Source of the DNA: Clostridiales bacterium
GTDB lineage: Bacteria > Bacillota > Clostridia > Christensenellales > Pumilibacteraceae
Assembly: GCA_029055565.1 (NCBI GenBank)
Contig: JAIDCZ010000007.1
Coordinates: 1 to 64,000, forward strand
Direction of reading: 5' to 3'
Length of the DNA: 64,000 nucleotides
Shown: positions 48,834-59,069 of the stretch, one piece after another
Layout: each line of letters opens with the position of its first letter
How positions within the stretch are numbered: the stretch's first letter is position 1
The notes under the pieces: generated by a model
Databases searched by the model: none
Seen by the model: only the letters and a program-made list of their open reading frames with translations
What the model was told of the DNA's origin: nothing
Translations under genes and position numbers: made by a program

Positions 48834-48869
48834 TATCACTTCGCAAAAGCTGTCTTTTGCGAAGTGATA
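48834..48869. repeat. Perfect 16-bp inverted repeat with 4-nt loop, intergenic
   Basis: TATCACTTCGCAAAAG-ctgt-CTTTTGCGAAGTGATA. Confidence 0.97.
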
Positions 48870-48962
48870 GAATAAGTGCCCAATATCCGAAAATTATTAT
48901 TGCCCTATCGGGCGCACGCTGTCAAATCAATAAAATAAGCCGTTATAAGAAGTCGGTGATAA

Positions 48963-50252
48963 TTATTTTCCGATTACGCCGTTGCTATCAAATAATTCGG
49001 TAAGCTTCAAGTCTACGATTTCTCCGCAAGGAGCGTGCGAATATACCTTAATATAGTTTGGCGTATAGCCTACGTTATAGTCACCCTCGGAATCCTCTAT
49101 ATATACCGGCACTTTTGTACCCAAATTTTTGCGCATAAATTGCAAACGCAGCTCATTTTTTATATCAAGCAGCTTATTTACTCGAGATTTTACTATATCC
49201 GGCGGTAGTTCACCGTACTTTTTTGCCGCAATAGTTCCGATTCGCCTACTGTAAGGAAAAACATGAATGTCTGAAAAACCGCATTTTCTAATAAAATTAC
49301 AGCTGTTTTCAAAGAATTCGTCAGTTTCGGTGGGAAATCCGACTATAACGTCAGTCGTTATTCCGGCAAGCGGAAAATATCGCCGTATCAACTCTATTTT
49401 ACCATAATAATACTCGGTATCGTAGTGCCGATTCATACTTTTTAGCACTGAATTATCGCCGCTCTGGAGCGATAGATGGAAGTGTGGACAATATCCGCCC
49501 CGAACCATTACGTCCAGCAGAGGGCCGTTTACAGCCTCACATTCAAGCGATCCTAACCTTTTCCGCATTTTAGTATCAGATAAAGCCTCCAAAAGCGACG
49601 CCAAATCAGTACCTATATCTTTGCCGTATGCCGATAAATCAATGCCGTTAATCACTGCCTCTTTGGACTCTATTTTACTACATTCGCGCACAATATCTTC
49701 AATGCTACGAGACCTGCTACGCCCCCTTAAATACGGAATTATACAGTAAGTGCAGAACCTATTACACCCATCTTGTATCTTAATAAACGCCCTTGTTTTA
49801 TCTGATATCGGATATTCCTCATAGCAAAATTGTTTACAATTTTCAACACTTTCAGACAAATCGTCTAACTGTATTATATCTGATAGAGTATTATATTGAT
49901 TATTTTTACATACGTTTTTTATCGTATTTAATACGAAATTTGCTTTATTTACAGTGCCGCCTACTGCTATAACGTTGTTTTTATCAAAAGACTGTGGGTG
50001 GTTTTGAGAACTGCACCCTACAACTATAATTTTGCAATCACTATTAATTTTGCGCATCTTGGCGATATATTGTCTTGATTTTTTGTCGGCCTCTGCCGTT
50101 ACGGAGCATGTATTCAAAACGTAAACGTCGGCCGGCTCTAAGCCTTCCGACGCTGAATAGTTGTTTAATCTAAGCGTTGCCACAATGGACGCGCTTTCGC
50201 ATTGATTAACTTTGCATCCGAGTGTAATTACGCGTACGTTCAAATGTGCCAC
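48963..50252 (-). CDS. mtaB: tRNA (N(6)-L-threonylcarbamoyladenosine(37)-C(2))-methylthiotransferase MtaB
   Basis: VRVITLGCKVNQCESASI; VLNTCSVTAEADKKSRQYIAKM; QDGCNRFCTYCIIPYLRGRSRSR. Probable GTG start 50252; the upstream part of the computed ORF is antiframe to rsmE. Confidence 0.93.
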   Translation of the reverse strand: MAHLNVRVITLGCKVNQCESASIVATLRLNNYSASEGLEPADVYVLNTCSVTAEADKKSRQYIAKMRKINSDCKIIVVGCSSQNHPQSFDKNNVIAVGGTVNKANFVLNTIKNVCKNNQYNTLSDIIQLDDLSESVENCKQFCYEEYPISDKTRAFIKIQDGCNRFCTYCIIPYLRGRSRSRSIEDIVRECSKIESKEAVINGIDLSAYGKDIGTDLASLLEALSDTKMRKRLGSLECEAVNGPLLDVMVRGGYCPHFHLSLQSGDNSVLKSMNRHYDTEYYYGKIELIRRYFPLAGITTDVIVGFPTETDEFFENSCNFIRKCGFSDIHVFPYSRRIGTIAAKKYGELPPDIVKSRVNKLLDIKNELRLQFMRKNLGTKVPVYIEDSEGDYNVGYTPNYIKVYSHAPCGEIVDLKLTELFDSNGVIGK

Positions 50253-50953
50253 TCTCCCATTTCGTAGTATATTACCGACAGTGCGGCTATTGCGGCAGTT
50301 TCCGCGCGCAATATACGTTTGCCTAAGGTCACCGATTTTGCGCCTAATGCAACGAGCTTGCTCGTTTCGCTTTCCGTAATACCGCCTTCCGGTCCGATAA
50401 ATACGGATATATCCGCCGAATTGTTTCCGCTCAATACTTCCCGCATAGTCCCGTTGCTTTCGTGTTCCCACGGAAAAATCATATACGAGTTTTTTGCACG
50501 ATTGAGCAGTTCGTCAAAATCGACGGCTTGCTCGATAATTGGAACGACGCTTCTTCGGCACTGCTCGCAAGCAGATATTGCTATCTTGTTAAGCCTATCG
50601 TAATTCAAGTTGAAATTGCGTTGCGTAAACGCCGAATATACCGGAACGATCTTTTTTACTCCAAGCTCTGTGGCTTTTTGTACCGCCAATTCAAACCGAT
50701 CTTGCTTAATTACCGACAGATAAAGAGTTACCGAAATCGTCGACTCGCCAACGTTTTCTTTTGCGTCGAGTATTTGCAACAACGTTTTGTCCTTTTTTAT
50801 TTCGGTTACCTTGCATTCGTAATCGTGCCCAATACCGTCAAACACGGTTACGTTATCTCCCACCCGAATGCGCCGAGCGTATGCGGCATGAGTATGCGCG
50901 TCGCCGGTAAGTTCGGGGCGCGATTTGTTTATGCTCGGCAAGTAAAATCTCAT
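50240..50953 (-). CDS. rsmE: 16S rRNA (uracil(1498)-N(3))-methyltransferase RsmE
   Basis: MRFYLPSINK...HAAYARRIRVGDNVTVFDG; FIGPEGGITESE; LGKRILRAETAAIAALS. Confidence 0.95.
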   Translation of the reverse strand: MRFYLPSINKSRPELTGDAHTHAAYARRIRVGDNVTVFDGIGHDYECKVTEIKKDKTLLQILDAKENVGESTISVTLYLSVIKQDRFELAVQKATELGVKKIVPVYSAFTQRNFNLNYDRLNKIAISACEQCRRSVVPIIEQAVDFDELLNRAKNSYMIFPWEHESNGTMREVLSGNNSADISVFIGPEGGITESETSKLVALGAKSVTLGKRILRAETAAIAALSVIYYEMGEWHI

Positions 50954-51858
50954 AATTTAAATAGAAATGCGCCCCATTCGTTCTTTTGTTGGGACTGTAT
51001 TAGAGTAAATTCTTTTGCGTATTCGTCCGCAACTATCTGTTTTTTGTCGGAAATAATGCCGCTTATAATAGCATACCCGCCATTGCCGAGCGCACTTTTT
51101 ATAATCGGCATAACGGCTATCAATACGTCTGCTGTTATGTTCGCTACAACTATATCTGCCGGTTCGGACATCTCGCGCACGTCGCGGCAAAATACTTCCG
51201 GATTGGGTATTCCGTTTATCTTGCAGTTGTATTCCGTTGCTGTTATGGCCTGCTCGTCCGTGTCGGCAAATACTACCGACTTAGCGCCGAGCGCTGTAGC
51301 GCAAATACCGAGTATGCCGCTACCGCAACCAAAGTCTAATACGCGTTTGCCGGACAGCGGTATGCGTTGCATTAAGTCTACGCACATTGACGTGGTTTCG
51401 TGCATTCCGGTCCCGAACGCCAGTCCAGGATTGAGCACGACCTTTACGTCGCCGCAAGCGGGATTGTAATCTATCCATTCCGGAACTATCACCACTTTGC
51501 CTATATTGAACGGTTTATAATACTTTTTCCACTCGTTTTCCCATTCCACTGAATCTATTATTTCCGTATGCATGTCGAGCATGGAGAAGTCCGCCCAATC
51601 GTATTGCTTTAGCGCTTCGATTTTTTGCGTAATTACGGCCTCTGACGATTCAATAGTAAAATAGCCTATAACGGCGCAATCGTCCGTAGGCACGAATAGT
51701 TGTGCGTCTGCGTAATCCCAACGCTTATCGTCCAGCACTTGCTTTACGTTATTGTAATCTTCAAAGACCTCGCCCATACTGCCCGCCTCGTGCAAGGCGT
51801 ACGATACGGTGTCCGAGGTCTCCGAAGTACATTTTACAGTGATTTTTTTGAACTTCAT
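50950..51858 (-). CDS. prmA: Ribosomal protein L11 methyltransferase
   Basis: NPGLAFGTGMHETTSMCVDLMQ; VLDFGCGSGILGICATALGAKSVVFADTDEQA; VVANITADVLIAVMP. Confidence 0.95.
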   Translation of the reverse strand: MKFKKITVKCTSETSDTVSYALHEAGSMGEVFEDYNNVKQVLDDKRWDYADAQLFVPTDDCAVIGYFTIESSEAVITQKIEALKQYDWADFSMLDMHTEIIDSVEWENEWKKYYKPFNIGKVVIVPEWIDYNPACGDVKVVLNPGLAFGTGMHETTSMCVDLMQRIPLSGKRVLDFGCGSGILGICATALGAKSVVFADTDEQAITATEYNCKINGIPNPEVFCRDVREMSEPADIVVANITADVLIAVMPIIKSALGNGGYAIISGIISDKKQIVADEYAKEFTLIQSQQKNEWGAFLFKL

Positions 51859-52856
51859 TATTTGGTGATGGTGCTTTGAAGCGCCGTCATTGCTACGACG
51901 TTTACAACGTCCTCGCTACTGCATCCCCTCGACAAGTCGTTTACCGGCTTGTTAAAGCCCTGGCAAATCGGGCCTATAGCTTCGGCGTTTGCAAGTCGTT
52001 GAACGAGCTTATATCCGATATTTCCGGCCTGAAGATCGGGGAAAATCAATACGTTGGCTTTGCCGGCAACGGTGCTGCCGGGCGCCTTAAGATCTGCAAC
52101 GGTGGGCACGAGCGCCGCGTCGGCTTGCAATTCGCCGTCCACGCGCAAGTCGGGACGTGTGGCCTTGATTGCTTCGAGCGCACCGGTCACCTTGTCCACA
52201 AGCTCGCCCTTTGCCGAGCCTTTGGTGGAATACGAAAGCAACGCTACCTTAGGCGTGATGCCGGCAATGGCCATCGCCGTGTCGGCCGAAGCAATAGCTA
52301 TATCGGCAAGCTGATTGCTGTCGGGATTGGGATTTACCGCACAGTCGCCGAAAACCATTATGCCGTTTTCCCCGTACTTGGAATTTTTGTCAAGACACAT
52401 AATAAAGCACGAACTGACCGTTTTAATGCCGGGCGCGGTCTTTATAATTTGCAGTGCCGGACGCAACACGTCGCCGGTGGCATTGACCGAACCGGCAACC
52501 ATACCGTCAGCTTCCCCGCGCTTAACCATAAGCACGCCGAAGTACAGCGGATTATGCGCAAGCTTGCGCGCGGTATCCATATCCATGCCCTTTGCCTTGC
52601 GAAGCTCGTACAAAAGCTCGGCGTACGGTTCCACGTCTACGGTAGCTGGATTGATTACCGTTATGCCGTTCAGATTGGCCGTGGGGCATTTTTGCTTAAT
52701 TACGTCAACGTTGCCGAGCAAAATAACCTTGGCAATGCCCTCGGCTTGGATCTTGACCGCGGCGGTGATTATACGCGGCTCCTCGCCCTCGGCAAGCACG
52801 ATAGTCTTTTTAAGACTCTTGGCTTTTTCGCGTACAGATTTTAACAAATCGTTCAT
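51858..52856 (-). CDS. pta: Phosphate acetyltransferase
   Basis: KTIVLAEGEEPRIITAAVKI; GEADGMVAGSVNATGDVLRPALQIIKTAPG; NVLIFPDLQAGNIGYKLVQRLA. Confidence 0.95.
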   Translation of the reverse strand: MNDLLKSVREKAKSLKKTIVLAEGEEPRIITAAVKIQAEGIAKVILLGNVDVIKQKCPTANLNGITVINPATVDVEPYAELLYELRKAKGMDMDTARKLAHNPLYFGVLMVKRGEADGMVAGSVNATGDVLRPALQIIKTAPGIKTVSSCFIMCLDKNSKYGENGIMVFGDCAVNPNPDSNQLADIAIASADTAMAIAGITPKVALLSYSTKGSAKGELVDKVTGALEAIKATRPDLRVDGELQADAALVPTVADLKAPGSTVAGKANVLIFPDLQAGNIGYKLVQRLANAEAIGPICQGFNKPVNDLSRGCSSEDVVNVVAMTALQSTITK

Positions 52857-52978
52857 TATTGTCCTCCGATAAGTATTTACAAAATAAAATTGATATGGTA
52901 TAATATCGCAAATACGTTCAATTGTATATTGCTAATAATCATTATACACTTGTTCGTAAACAAAGTAAAGTAATTATT

Positions 52979-54163
52979 ATGAGAAATTGCGCCGTCATAA
53001 CAGAATATAATCCGTTCCACACCGGACATAAATACCAGCTGAACGCGTTGAACGCCAAAGGCTTTAATGATATATTTTGCGTAATGAGCGGACCGTTCGT
53101 GCAGTCCGCTATGCCCGCATTTTGCGACAAAGCCTTGCGCGCCGAATGTGCGGTACTGGGCGGCGCGAGCGCCGTTATAGAACTGCCCACTGTGTACGCA
53201 ACCGCCAGCGCACAGCTTTTTGCCGAAGGCGGCCTTAAGATTATATCCGGCATAAAAAACGTAACGCATTTAGCAATGGGCGGCGTAGGCAACGGCGACG
53301 ATATATTGCGCCTTGCCGACGTAAAAATATCCCATTCCGAACGCTTTACTCAAGAACTGAAAGCGGAGCTCGAGCGCGGAAAGAGCTATAACGCAGCCTC
53401 TGTCACCGCGCTGACTCGAATATACGGCAATATCTACCCCGATAGGCCAACGGTCGCTACGCTACTGAAAGATCCCAACAACATACTTTGTGTCGAATAT
53501 ATCACTGCAATCAATAAGTATTGCGCCAATATTCAACCGCTGATTATCGAACGCAGGGGCGCCGCTTATAACGACCTCTCTGCGGACGGAGAATTCGTTT
53601 CGGCAACAGCCATACGCACTGCCGATGAATGCGGAAAGATACACACAATGCGGAAGTATATCCCCTTCCACTACGACGAAATTTGCGACAATCGCAAGCA
53701 CCACACCGCAGATATAGAGCTATATAAAAAGCTTACACTGTTCGCCCTAAAAAAAGCTACGACGGATGAAATAAGTAAGCTGCGTAATTGTTCCGAAGGC
53801 TTGGAGTACTCGTTGAAAAAGCTAGCGCATTTGAACAACTTGGACGAAATAGTAAACGCAGTAGTCGGCAAACGGTACGGCAAAAAACGCCTTTACAGAC
53901 TGTTTTTGGACTTGCATTTAGGCATTGAAAAAGGATTTACCGACAACGCGTTTTGTACTCGCCTTTTAGCTTGCAAAAACAGCTTTAATTTTTCCCAACT
54001 TCCAAACTACATAAAAACTACCAATGCCCAAATCAAAACTGCCGCAAAAAACTGTCCAGACGTGCAAAAAGTGCTTAAAATTGACGAAAATGCGACAAAT
54101 CTTTATAATACTCTATCTGATATAATAGGTGATTATTTTAATTATTCGGTGATTAAAGTATGA
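52979..54163 (+). CDS. tmcAL: tRNA(Met) cytidine acetate ligase-like nucleotidyltransferase (TmcAL)
   Basis: CAVITEYNPFHTGHKYQLNALNAKGFNDIFCVMSGPFVQSAMPAFCDKALRAECAVLGGASAVIELP. Confidence 0.92.
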   Translation: MRNCAVITEYNPFHTGHKYQLNALNAKGFNDIFCVMSGPFVQSAMPAFCDKALRAECAVLGGASAVIELPTVYATASAQLFAEGGLKIISGIKNVTHLAMGGVGNGDDILRLADVKISHSERFTQELKAELERGKSYNAASVTALTRIYGNIYPDRPTVATLLKDPNNILCVEYITAINKYCANIQPLIIERRGAAYNDLSADGEFVSATAIRTADECGKIHTMRKYIPFHYDEICDNRKHHTADIELYKKLTLFALKKATTDEISKLRNCSEGLEYSLKKLAHLNNLDEIVNAVVGKRYGKKRLYRLFLDLHLGIEKGFTDNAFCTRLLACKNSFNFSQLPNYIKTTNAQIKTAAKNCPDVQKVLKIDENATNLYNTLSDIIGDYFNYSVIKV

Positions 54164-54633
54164 AAACGAGGATTGACGAGGATACGATATTCAGATTGTC
54201 CGAGGCTTCGGTGACGAGCGTATGTCGCGCGCACGTGGCCGGACTGATATCTCGACAATTCAGAAGTATGCATTACCTATCGAGCATGCTTATATGCGAT
54301 TGTGTTACGCTCAATCTACTGCTTAACGACGAGATTACGCCGACTTCTGCCGACGAAATAATCACTTGCATACGGCGTAGAAATCGATCGTTTTACACTA
54401 CCGTAGACAGCGCGTACTTCCCTATCGAGGATAGATTTGAGGAATATGCAAAGTCGGTTTTAGGCGAAAAGTACGCCGAGGTAAAGGCGCTTGATATGCG
54501 CACGACTAATTACATTATATACGTATTTTCGGTTGATTTATTTAATAATTACGAATTATATCCACAAGAAATATATTCCTTGGCGTACTCGTACGATGAG
54601 CTTACTACGATAAACAAATTACCGCACTATTAA
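54160..54633 (+). CDS. Hypothetical protein
   Basis: 157-aa ORF overlapping the tmcAL stop; no recognised family. Confidence 0.5.
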   Translation: MKTRIDEDTIFRLSEASVTSVCRAHVAGLISRQFRSMHYLSSMLICDCVTLNLLLNDEITPTSADEIITCIRRRNRSFYTTVDSAYFPIEDRFEEYAKSVLGEKYAEVKALDMRTTNYIIYVFSVDLFNNYELYPQEIYSLAYSYDELTTINKLPHY

Positions 54634-54651
54634 CGGTGCGGTAATTTGTTT
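54612..54651. terminator. Bidirectional terminator between convergent genes
   Basis: AAACAAATTACCGCAC-tattaacg-GTGCGGTAATTTGTTT perfect 16-bp stem. Confidence 0.85.
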
Positions 54652-54655
54652 TGCA

Positions 54656-56970
54656 TTATTTAATTTCTGCTATAGTTACGCCTGTATCACCTTCGCCGTA
54701 TCGACCGTAACGGAACGATTTAATCCGTTTATGTCGCTTAAGATAGGCTTGTATACCTTTACCCAGCGCACCGGTCCCCTTGCCGTGAACGATACGTAGC
54801 GTGCTTTGCGGCGCTATATCGGATAATATTAAATCCAGTTCTGAAGTGGCTTCGTCTACCGTTTTGCCAAGCAACATAACTTCTTTATTTTCCGGTTCGC
54901 TGTGTCGGTTGGAAACCGGCTTATTTTTTGTTTCTGCCTTTTGTTCGACGATGAGCAAGGACGAAATAGGTATTTCCGTTTTAAGCGAACCGATAGCTAT
55001 TGTAACTTTGTTACCGCGCGGCTGACCAGCCACGATTCCTTCCTTATTAAGTCCGGTAACGAATACGCTCTTGCCGACGGTCAATTCCCCGACTTCCGGC
55101 GGGCGCTCCGAAACTTTTGGTTTAACTTGCTCAAACGGCACGTCGTCGCGTATGTGTTTTGCGGCCTTGCGCGCCCTAAACAGAGCTGCTTCGTCTGCCG
55201 CCTTAAGACAGTCCTTTATTTCCTCTATTACGGCTTCTGCGCGATCGGAATACTCGTCGGCAAGCTGTTTTATCATAGTGCGGGATTTTTCGTTTACTTC
55301 GGCCAGCTTGCGCTCGTATTCCAGCTTTAACGCTTGTGATTTTTCCGCATCGGCTCGCGCTTGTATGCGAAGCGCGTTGCTCTCAGCCTTTTCCTTTTCG
55401 GCTTGATTGCGCAAGTTTTCCGCTTCGCGTAAAATTTTATCAAACGCCACTTTTTCCGCGCTTAACGCTGCGCGAGCGTCGTTTACTATTTCTTTTTCCA
55501 AGCCGAGGCGTTCCGCAATTTCCAGTGCATAGCTCGAGCCGGATGCGCCGCTAAGCACTTTGTACGTCGGGCTGAAGTTGACGTTGTCAAACTGCATGCA
55601 CGCGTTAGCTATGCCGTTACTGCCAAGCGCGAATTCCTTGACCGAATTGAAATGCGTAGTGATTACGGCCGTTGAGCGAGTGCGCAACAACTTTTTTAAC
55701 ACCGCTATGGCGAGCGCGGCGCCCTCGTCTGGATCTGTGCCGTCTCCGACCTCGTCCAGCAAGACGAGCGATTTGTCGTTCATCTCCGACATAATGCGCG
55801 AAAGATTGGTCACGTGCGCGGAAAACGTGCTAAGCGACTGCGATATGCTTTGGGAATCGCCTATATCGCAGTAAATTTTGTCGAAAATACTTACCTTACT
55901 TCCCTCGCCGGCCGGCACGAATATGCCGCTTGCCGCCATCATTGAAAACAAACCTACGGTTTTGAGAGCGACGGTTTTACCGCCGGTATTAGGTCCGGAT
56001 ATTAGCAATACGCGTTCGCTATCCAACGATATATCTATAGGGACGACCGTGCTTGGATCGATAAGCGGGTGCCGCGCACTTTTAAGCACGATTATTCCAT
56101 CATCGTTAATTTCGGGACGGTAAGAGTTGGTTTGTTTGGCATACTCGGCTTTGGCAAATATTATTCCGCATTCAATAAGCACTTGCTGGCATACGGACAG
56201 TTCCGTGGCGTTCTGCACGACAAGCTTGCTCAATTCAGCCAATATGCGCTCTATCTCATGGCTTCCTCTGTTTTGAGTGTGATAATCTCGTTATTTGCTT
56301 CTACGACGGCAAACGGCTCGATAAAAACGGTTGCACCGGTTGACGAAACGTCGTGAACGAGCCCCTTAACGTTTCCTCTGCAATCGTTGCGCACCGGCAA
56401 AACGTATCTACCGCCACGCATAGTCACTATATTGTCTTGCAAATATTTGCTTATATTATTCTGCTTGGTGAATCCGTCCAGTTTTTCCTTAAGTCGTGCG
56501 TTGGCGCGAATAATGGCCCGACGAATGCCGTACAGCTTTTCGCTGGCGTCGTCCTTTAAGTCCGACTCATTTTCGATTGCTCTGTCTATCGCGTATTCCA
56601 GCTCGTCGCACACTCTCGCATACGCGGTTATATCTTTAAGGCTGTCGCACTCATCCATGCTCTCCACGTTATTCTTGAGCGAACGCAAAGCGCGTATATG
56701 TTCCGTGACTGACAAAAGCTCCTTGAGCGTTAGTACGGCACCAACATTTGCTTTACTTAATATCAGTTCAACGTCCTCGAATGCAAGACTCGGCCGGTGC
56801 GACGCAAGCACGTTCACCGCGTCGCCGGTCTGTGTCAATAGCTTATTGGCTCTATCCAAATCGGTAGTCGGCAAGGTATCGAGTATCGCTTCCGCTACCA
56901 CCGACGACTGTGTAAGCGCAGCGACGGAGTTAAGAATAGTATTAAATTCCAGATCGTTATATACTTTCAT
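54656..56970 (-). pseudogene. mutS2: Endonuclease MutS2, apparently interrupted by a single-nucleotide frameshift near 56255-56262
   Basis: 56251..56970 ends ...EIITLKTEEAMR*; 54656..56242 continues AELSKLV...SGPNTGGKTVALKTVG...C-terminal Smr domain LRIVHGKGTGALGKGIQAYL. Joined in -1 frame it reads EEA(M)EIERILAELSKL. Confidence 0.88.
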
Positions 56971-59069
56971 TATTTAAGGCCCTTGTTGGTATTGCCGCGC
57001 GTATAGTCGCCAACGTAACTAAAATTCAGTGCCGCCGATATTTCGTCGCAATCGGACGAAGTACAATCGAAAAACATGTTCTTAACGTTCAGCTTATTTT
57101 GGTAATTCGGAACGCAGTTTAGCAGTTGCCAATAGCAGTGTGCCGACTTGAACCGACGAAGCGTAAATACCCTACCGTTTTCGTCCTTAAGCTCGTCCTT
57201 GCCGTTGCAATTTACGCACTTTCCGTACGGACAGTGGCAAAGAGTCATAAGCGGCGCTTTGCCGAATACGTATACGAACCCGTCGTCTATGTTGTCCGCC
57301 TCAAACGACGTAACGTGCGGATAATGACATTCACCTATTATATTGTGCCCAATGCCCAAAAGTATAGGCTTATCAGTCAGTCCTAACGAATAAATATTAT
57401 TGGAAATAACGCCGTATATTTCCGGCTTGTTGATTGCTTTTAGTATAACATCCCTATCGGCACCGCGCATAGTAATCGGCAAATTAAGCAGAATTGGTTT
57501 ATTTATTTTAGGCACCGAAAAGTTAGCATAATCCGACGGATTGAGCGCAACGTAATCCACTTTTTGCAAAATCTCGTCTGTCAACTGATTTTGGTTTTCC
57601 ACCATCAATATCGTGCCGCTACCGTCAAAACGGTTGTAGTTAAATCCTTTGTACGGCAAATCGCAACGCTTAATAACGTAGCCGTCTATAATAGCTTGCT
57701 TTGCGGCTTTGTATACGCTTCGCCTAAACTCGTTAAGCGTGGCAATAGGCACGAACAATCCGTCGTCGATATTGACGTTTACGGTTGGATTGAACGGATA
57801 GTCGGAAGTCTTTTTGAACACGCGCACAACGTCGTCGGAAGTTATACCGCGCGTTTTTGCCGGTTCGACAACGAACTCGCCTTTTACCGTAATATCCGAA
57901 CCGTTAGGCAATGATACGCACGCCGTTGGCACTTCACCGTTCAAGATGGAAATATCAACCGATATATCTATATAGCGTTTTGCGGTTTTAACTTTTTCCG
58001 CCAACTCGCCGTCGGCTGTTCTGCGCAGCTCGTCGCCTACCTTGGCATGCCCCGAGCACAAGATTTTTCCGTTATTCTCGACTGCGCCGCAAACTTCAAC
58101 GCCGTTGCGCACCACCTTGAATCCGTCGTTTTTGTGCGGGACGAAACCTCTAACGTAAATGCCGTTTCCGCTAGTTGCGTCGATTTTACCGACGCTTATG
58201 CCCATATTGCCTTGTATTTTTGAGTATATGACGTTAAACGGCGCGTCGGCGTTCAAATACCCCTCGCAGTAATCACCTCGGTTAAAGACCGATTTAAGCG
58301 CGTCTTTTGCGTTGCTCGGCATATTCTTGTAAACGCTGACAGCCGTATGTGCATACTCGTCCGAGCGCATTCGCCCTTCGATTTTTATGGCGTCAACGCC
58401 GAGTTCGCGTAAATAGTCCAACTTGTCGTATAAGCACAAATCTTTTGCGGAAAGATAGTAGCCGCGGTTGCCGTGAAAATAATACGGCTTGCGGCACAGT
58501 TGCATACACTTCCCGCGATTGCCACTATACGACGACGCCAGCGAGGAAAAATAGCAGTTGCCGGAAAAGCACACACACAGTGCGCCTTGAACGAAATACT
58601 CTATTTCTATGCCGGTTTGCTTGATTTCCCTTATATCTTGCGGTAACGTTTCCCGCGCAAGCACGGCGCGAGCAATGCCTAAATCCCGCAAAACCTTTCC
58701 ACCCTCGGCGTTGTGTATGCCCATTTGTGTGCTGGCGTGCAACGCAAAATCGGGCAAGGCTTGTTTTACTTGTTTGATAAATCGTACGTCCTGAACGATT
58801 GCCGCGTCCGCGCCGACCGAGTATGCGAATTTGGCGCTGTCGATAGCGCGGCGCATTTCTCCGTCTTTAATCAGAGTGTTTAACGTTACGAACACCTTTA
58901 CGCCGTAAAGGTGCGCAAGCTCCACCGCTTCCGCAAACGAGTTTTCGTCAAAGTTTTCCGCTTTTGCACGCGCGCCGAAATTAGGCAACCCCAAATACAC
59001 GGCGTCAGCGCCGCCGGTTATGCTTGCGATAAGTCCGCTTTTGCTTCCCGCGGGTGCTACTATTTGCAT
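56970..59069 (-). CDS. U32 family peptidase (with C-terminal extension)
   Basis: APAGSKSGLIASITGGADAVYLGLPNFGARAKAENF; SSLASSYSGNRGKCMQLCRKPYYF; IKIEGRMRSDEYAHTAVSVYK. Confidence 0.94.
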   Translation of the reverse strand: MQIVAPAGSKSGLIASITGGADAVYLGLPNFGARAKAENFDENSFAEAVELAHLYGVKVFVTLNTLIKDGEMRRAIDSAKFAYSVGADAAIVQDVRFIKQVKQALPDFALHASTQMGIHNAEGGKVLRDLGIARAVLARETLPQDIREIKQTGIEIEYFVQGALCVCFSGNCYFSSLASSYSGNRGKCMQLCRKPYYFHGNRGYYLSAKDLCLYDKLDYLRELGVDAIKIEGRMRSDEYAHTAVSVYKNMPSNAKDALKSVFNRGDYCEGYLNADAPFNVIYSKIQGNMGISVGKIDATSGNGIYVRGFVPHKNDGFKVVRNGVEVCGAVENNGKILCSGHAKVGDELRRTADGELAEKVKTAKRYIDISVDISILNGEVPTACVSLPNGSDITVKGEFVVEPAKTRGITSDDVVRVFKKTSDYPFNPTVNVNIDDGLFVPIATLNEFRRSVYKAAKQAIIDGYVIKRCDLPYKGFNYNRFDGSGTILMVENQNQLTDEILQKVDYVALNPSDYANFSVPKINKPILLNLPITMRGADRDVILKAINKPEIYGVISNNIYSLGLTDKPILLGIGHNIIGECHYPHVTSFEADNIDDGFVYVFGKAPLMTLCHCPYGKCVNCNGKDELKDENGRVFTLRRFKSAHCYWQLLNCVPNYQNKLNVKNMFFDCTSSDCDEISAALNFSYVGDYTRGNTNKGLK

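Noticed and set aside
50253-50471. N-terminal extension of MtaB in the ORF track
   Set aside because: It lies within rsmE in another frame; MtaB begins at VAHLNVRVITLGCKVNQ (GTG).
51876-52844. 322-aa ORF on + strand
   Set aside because: Antisense to pta, which is unambiguous.
56240-56265. Programmed -1 frameshift in mutS2
   Set aside because: No slippery heptamer or downstream pseudoknot was evident near the junction, and MutS2 is not a known recoding gene; error or mutation is simpler.
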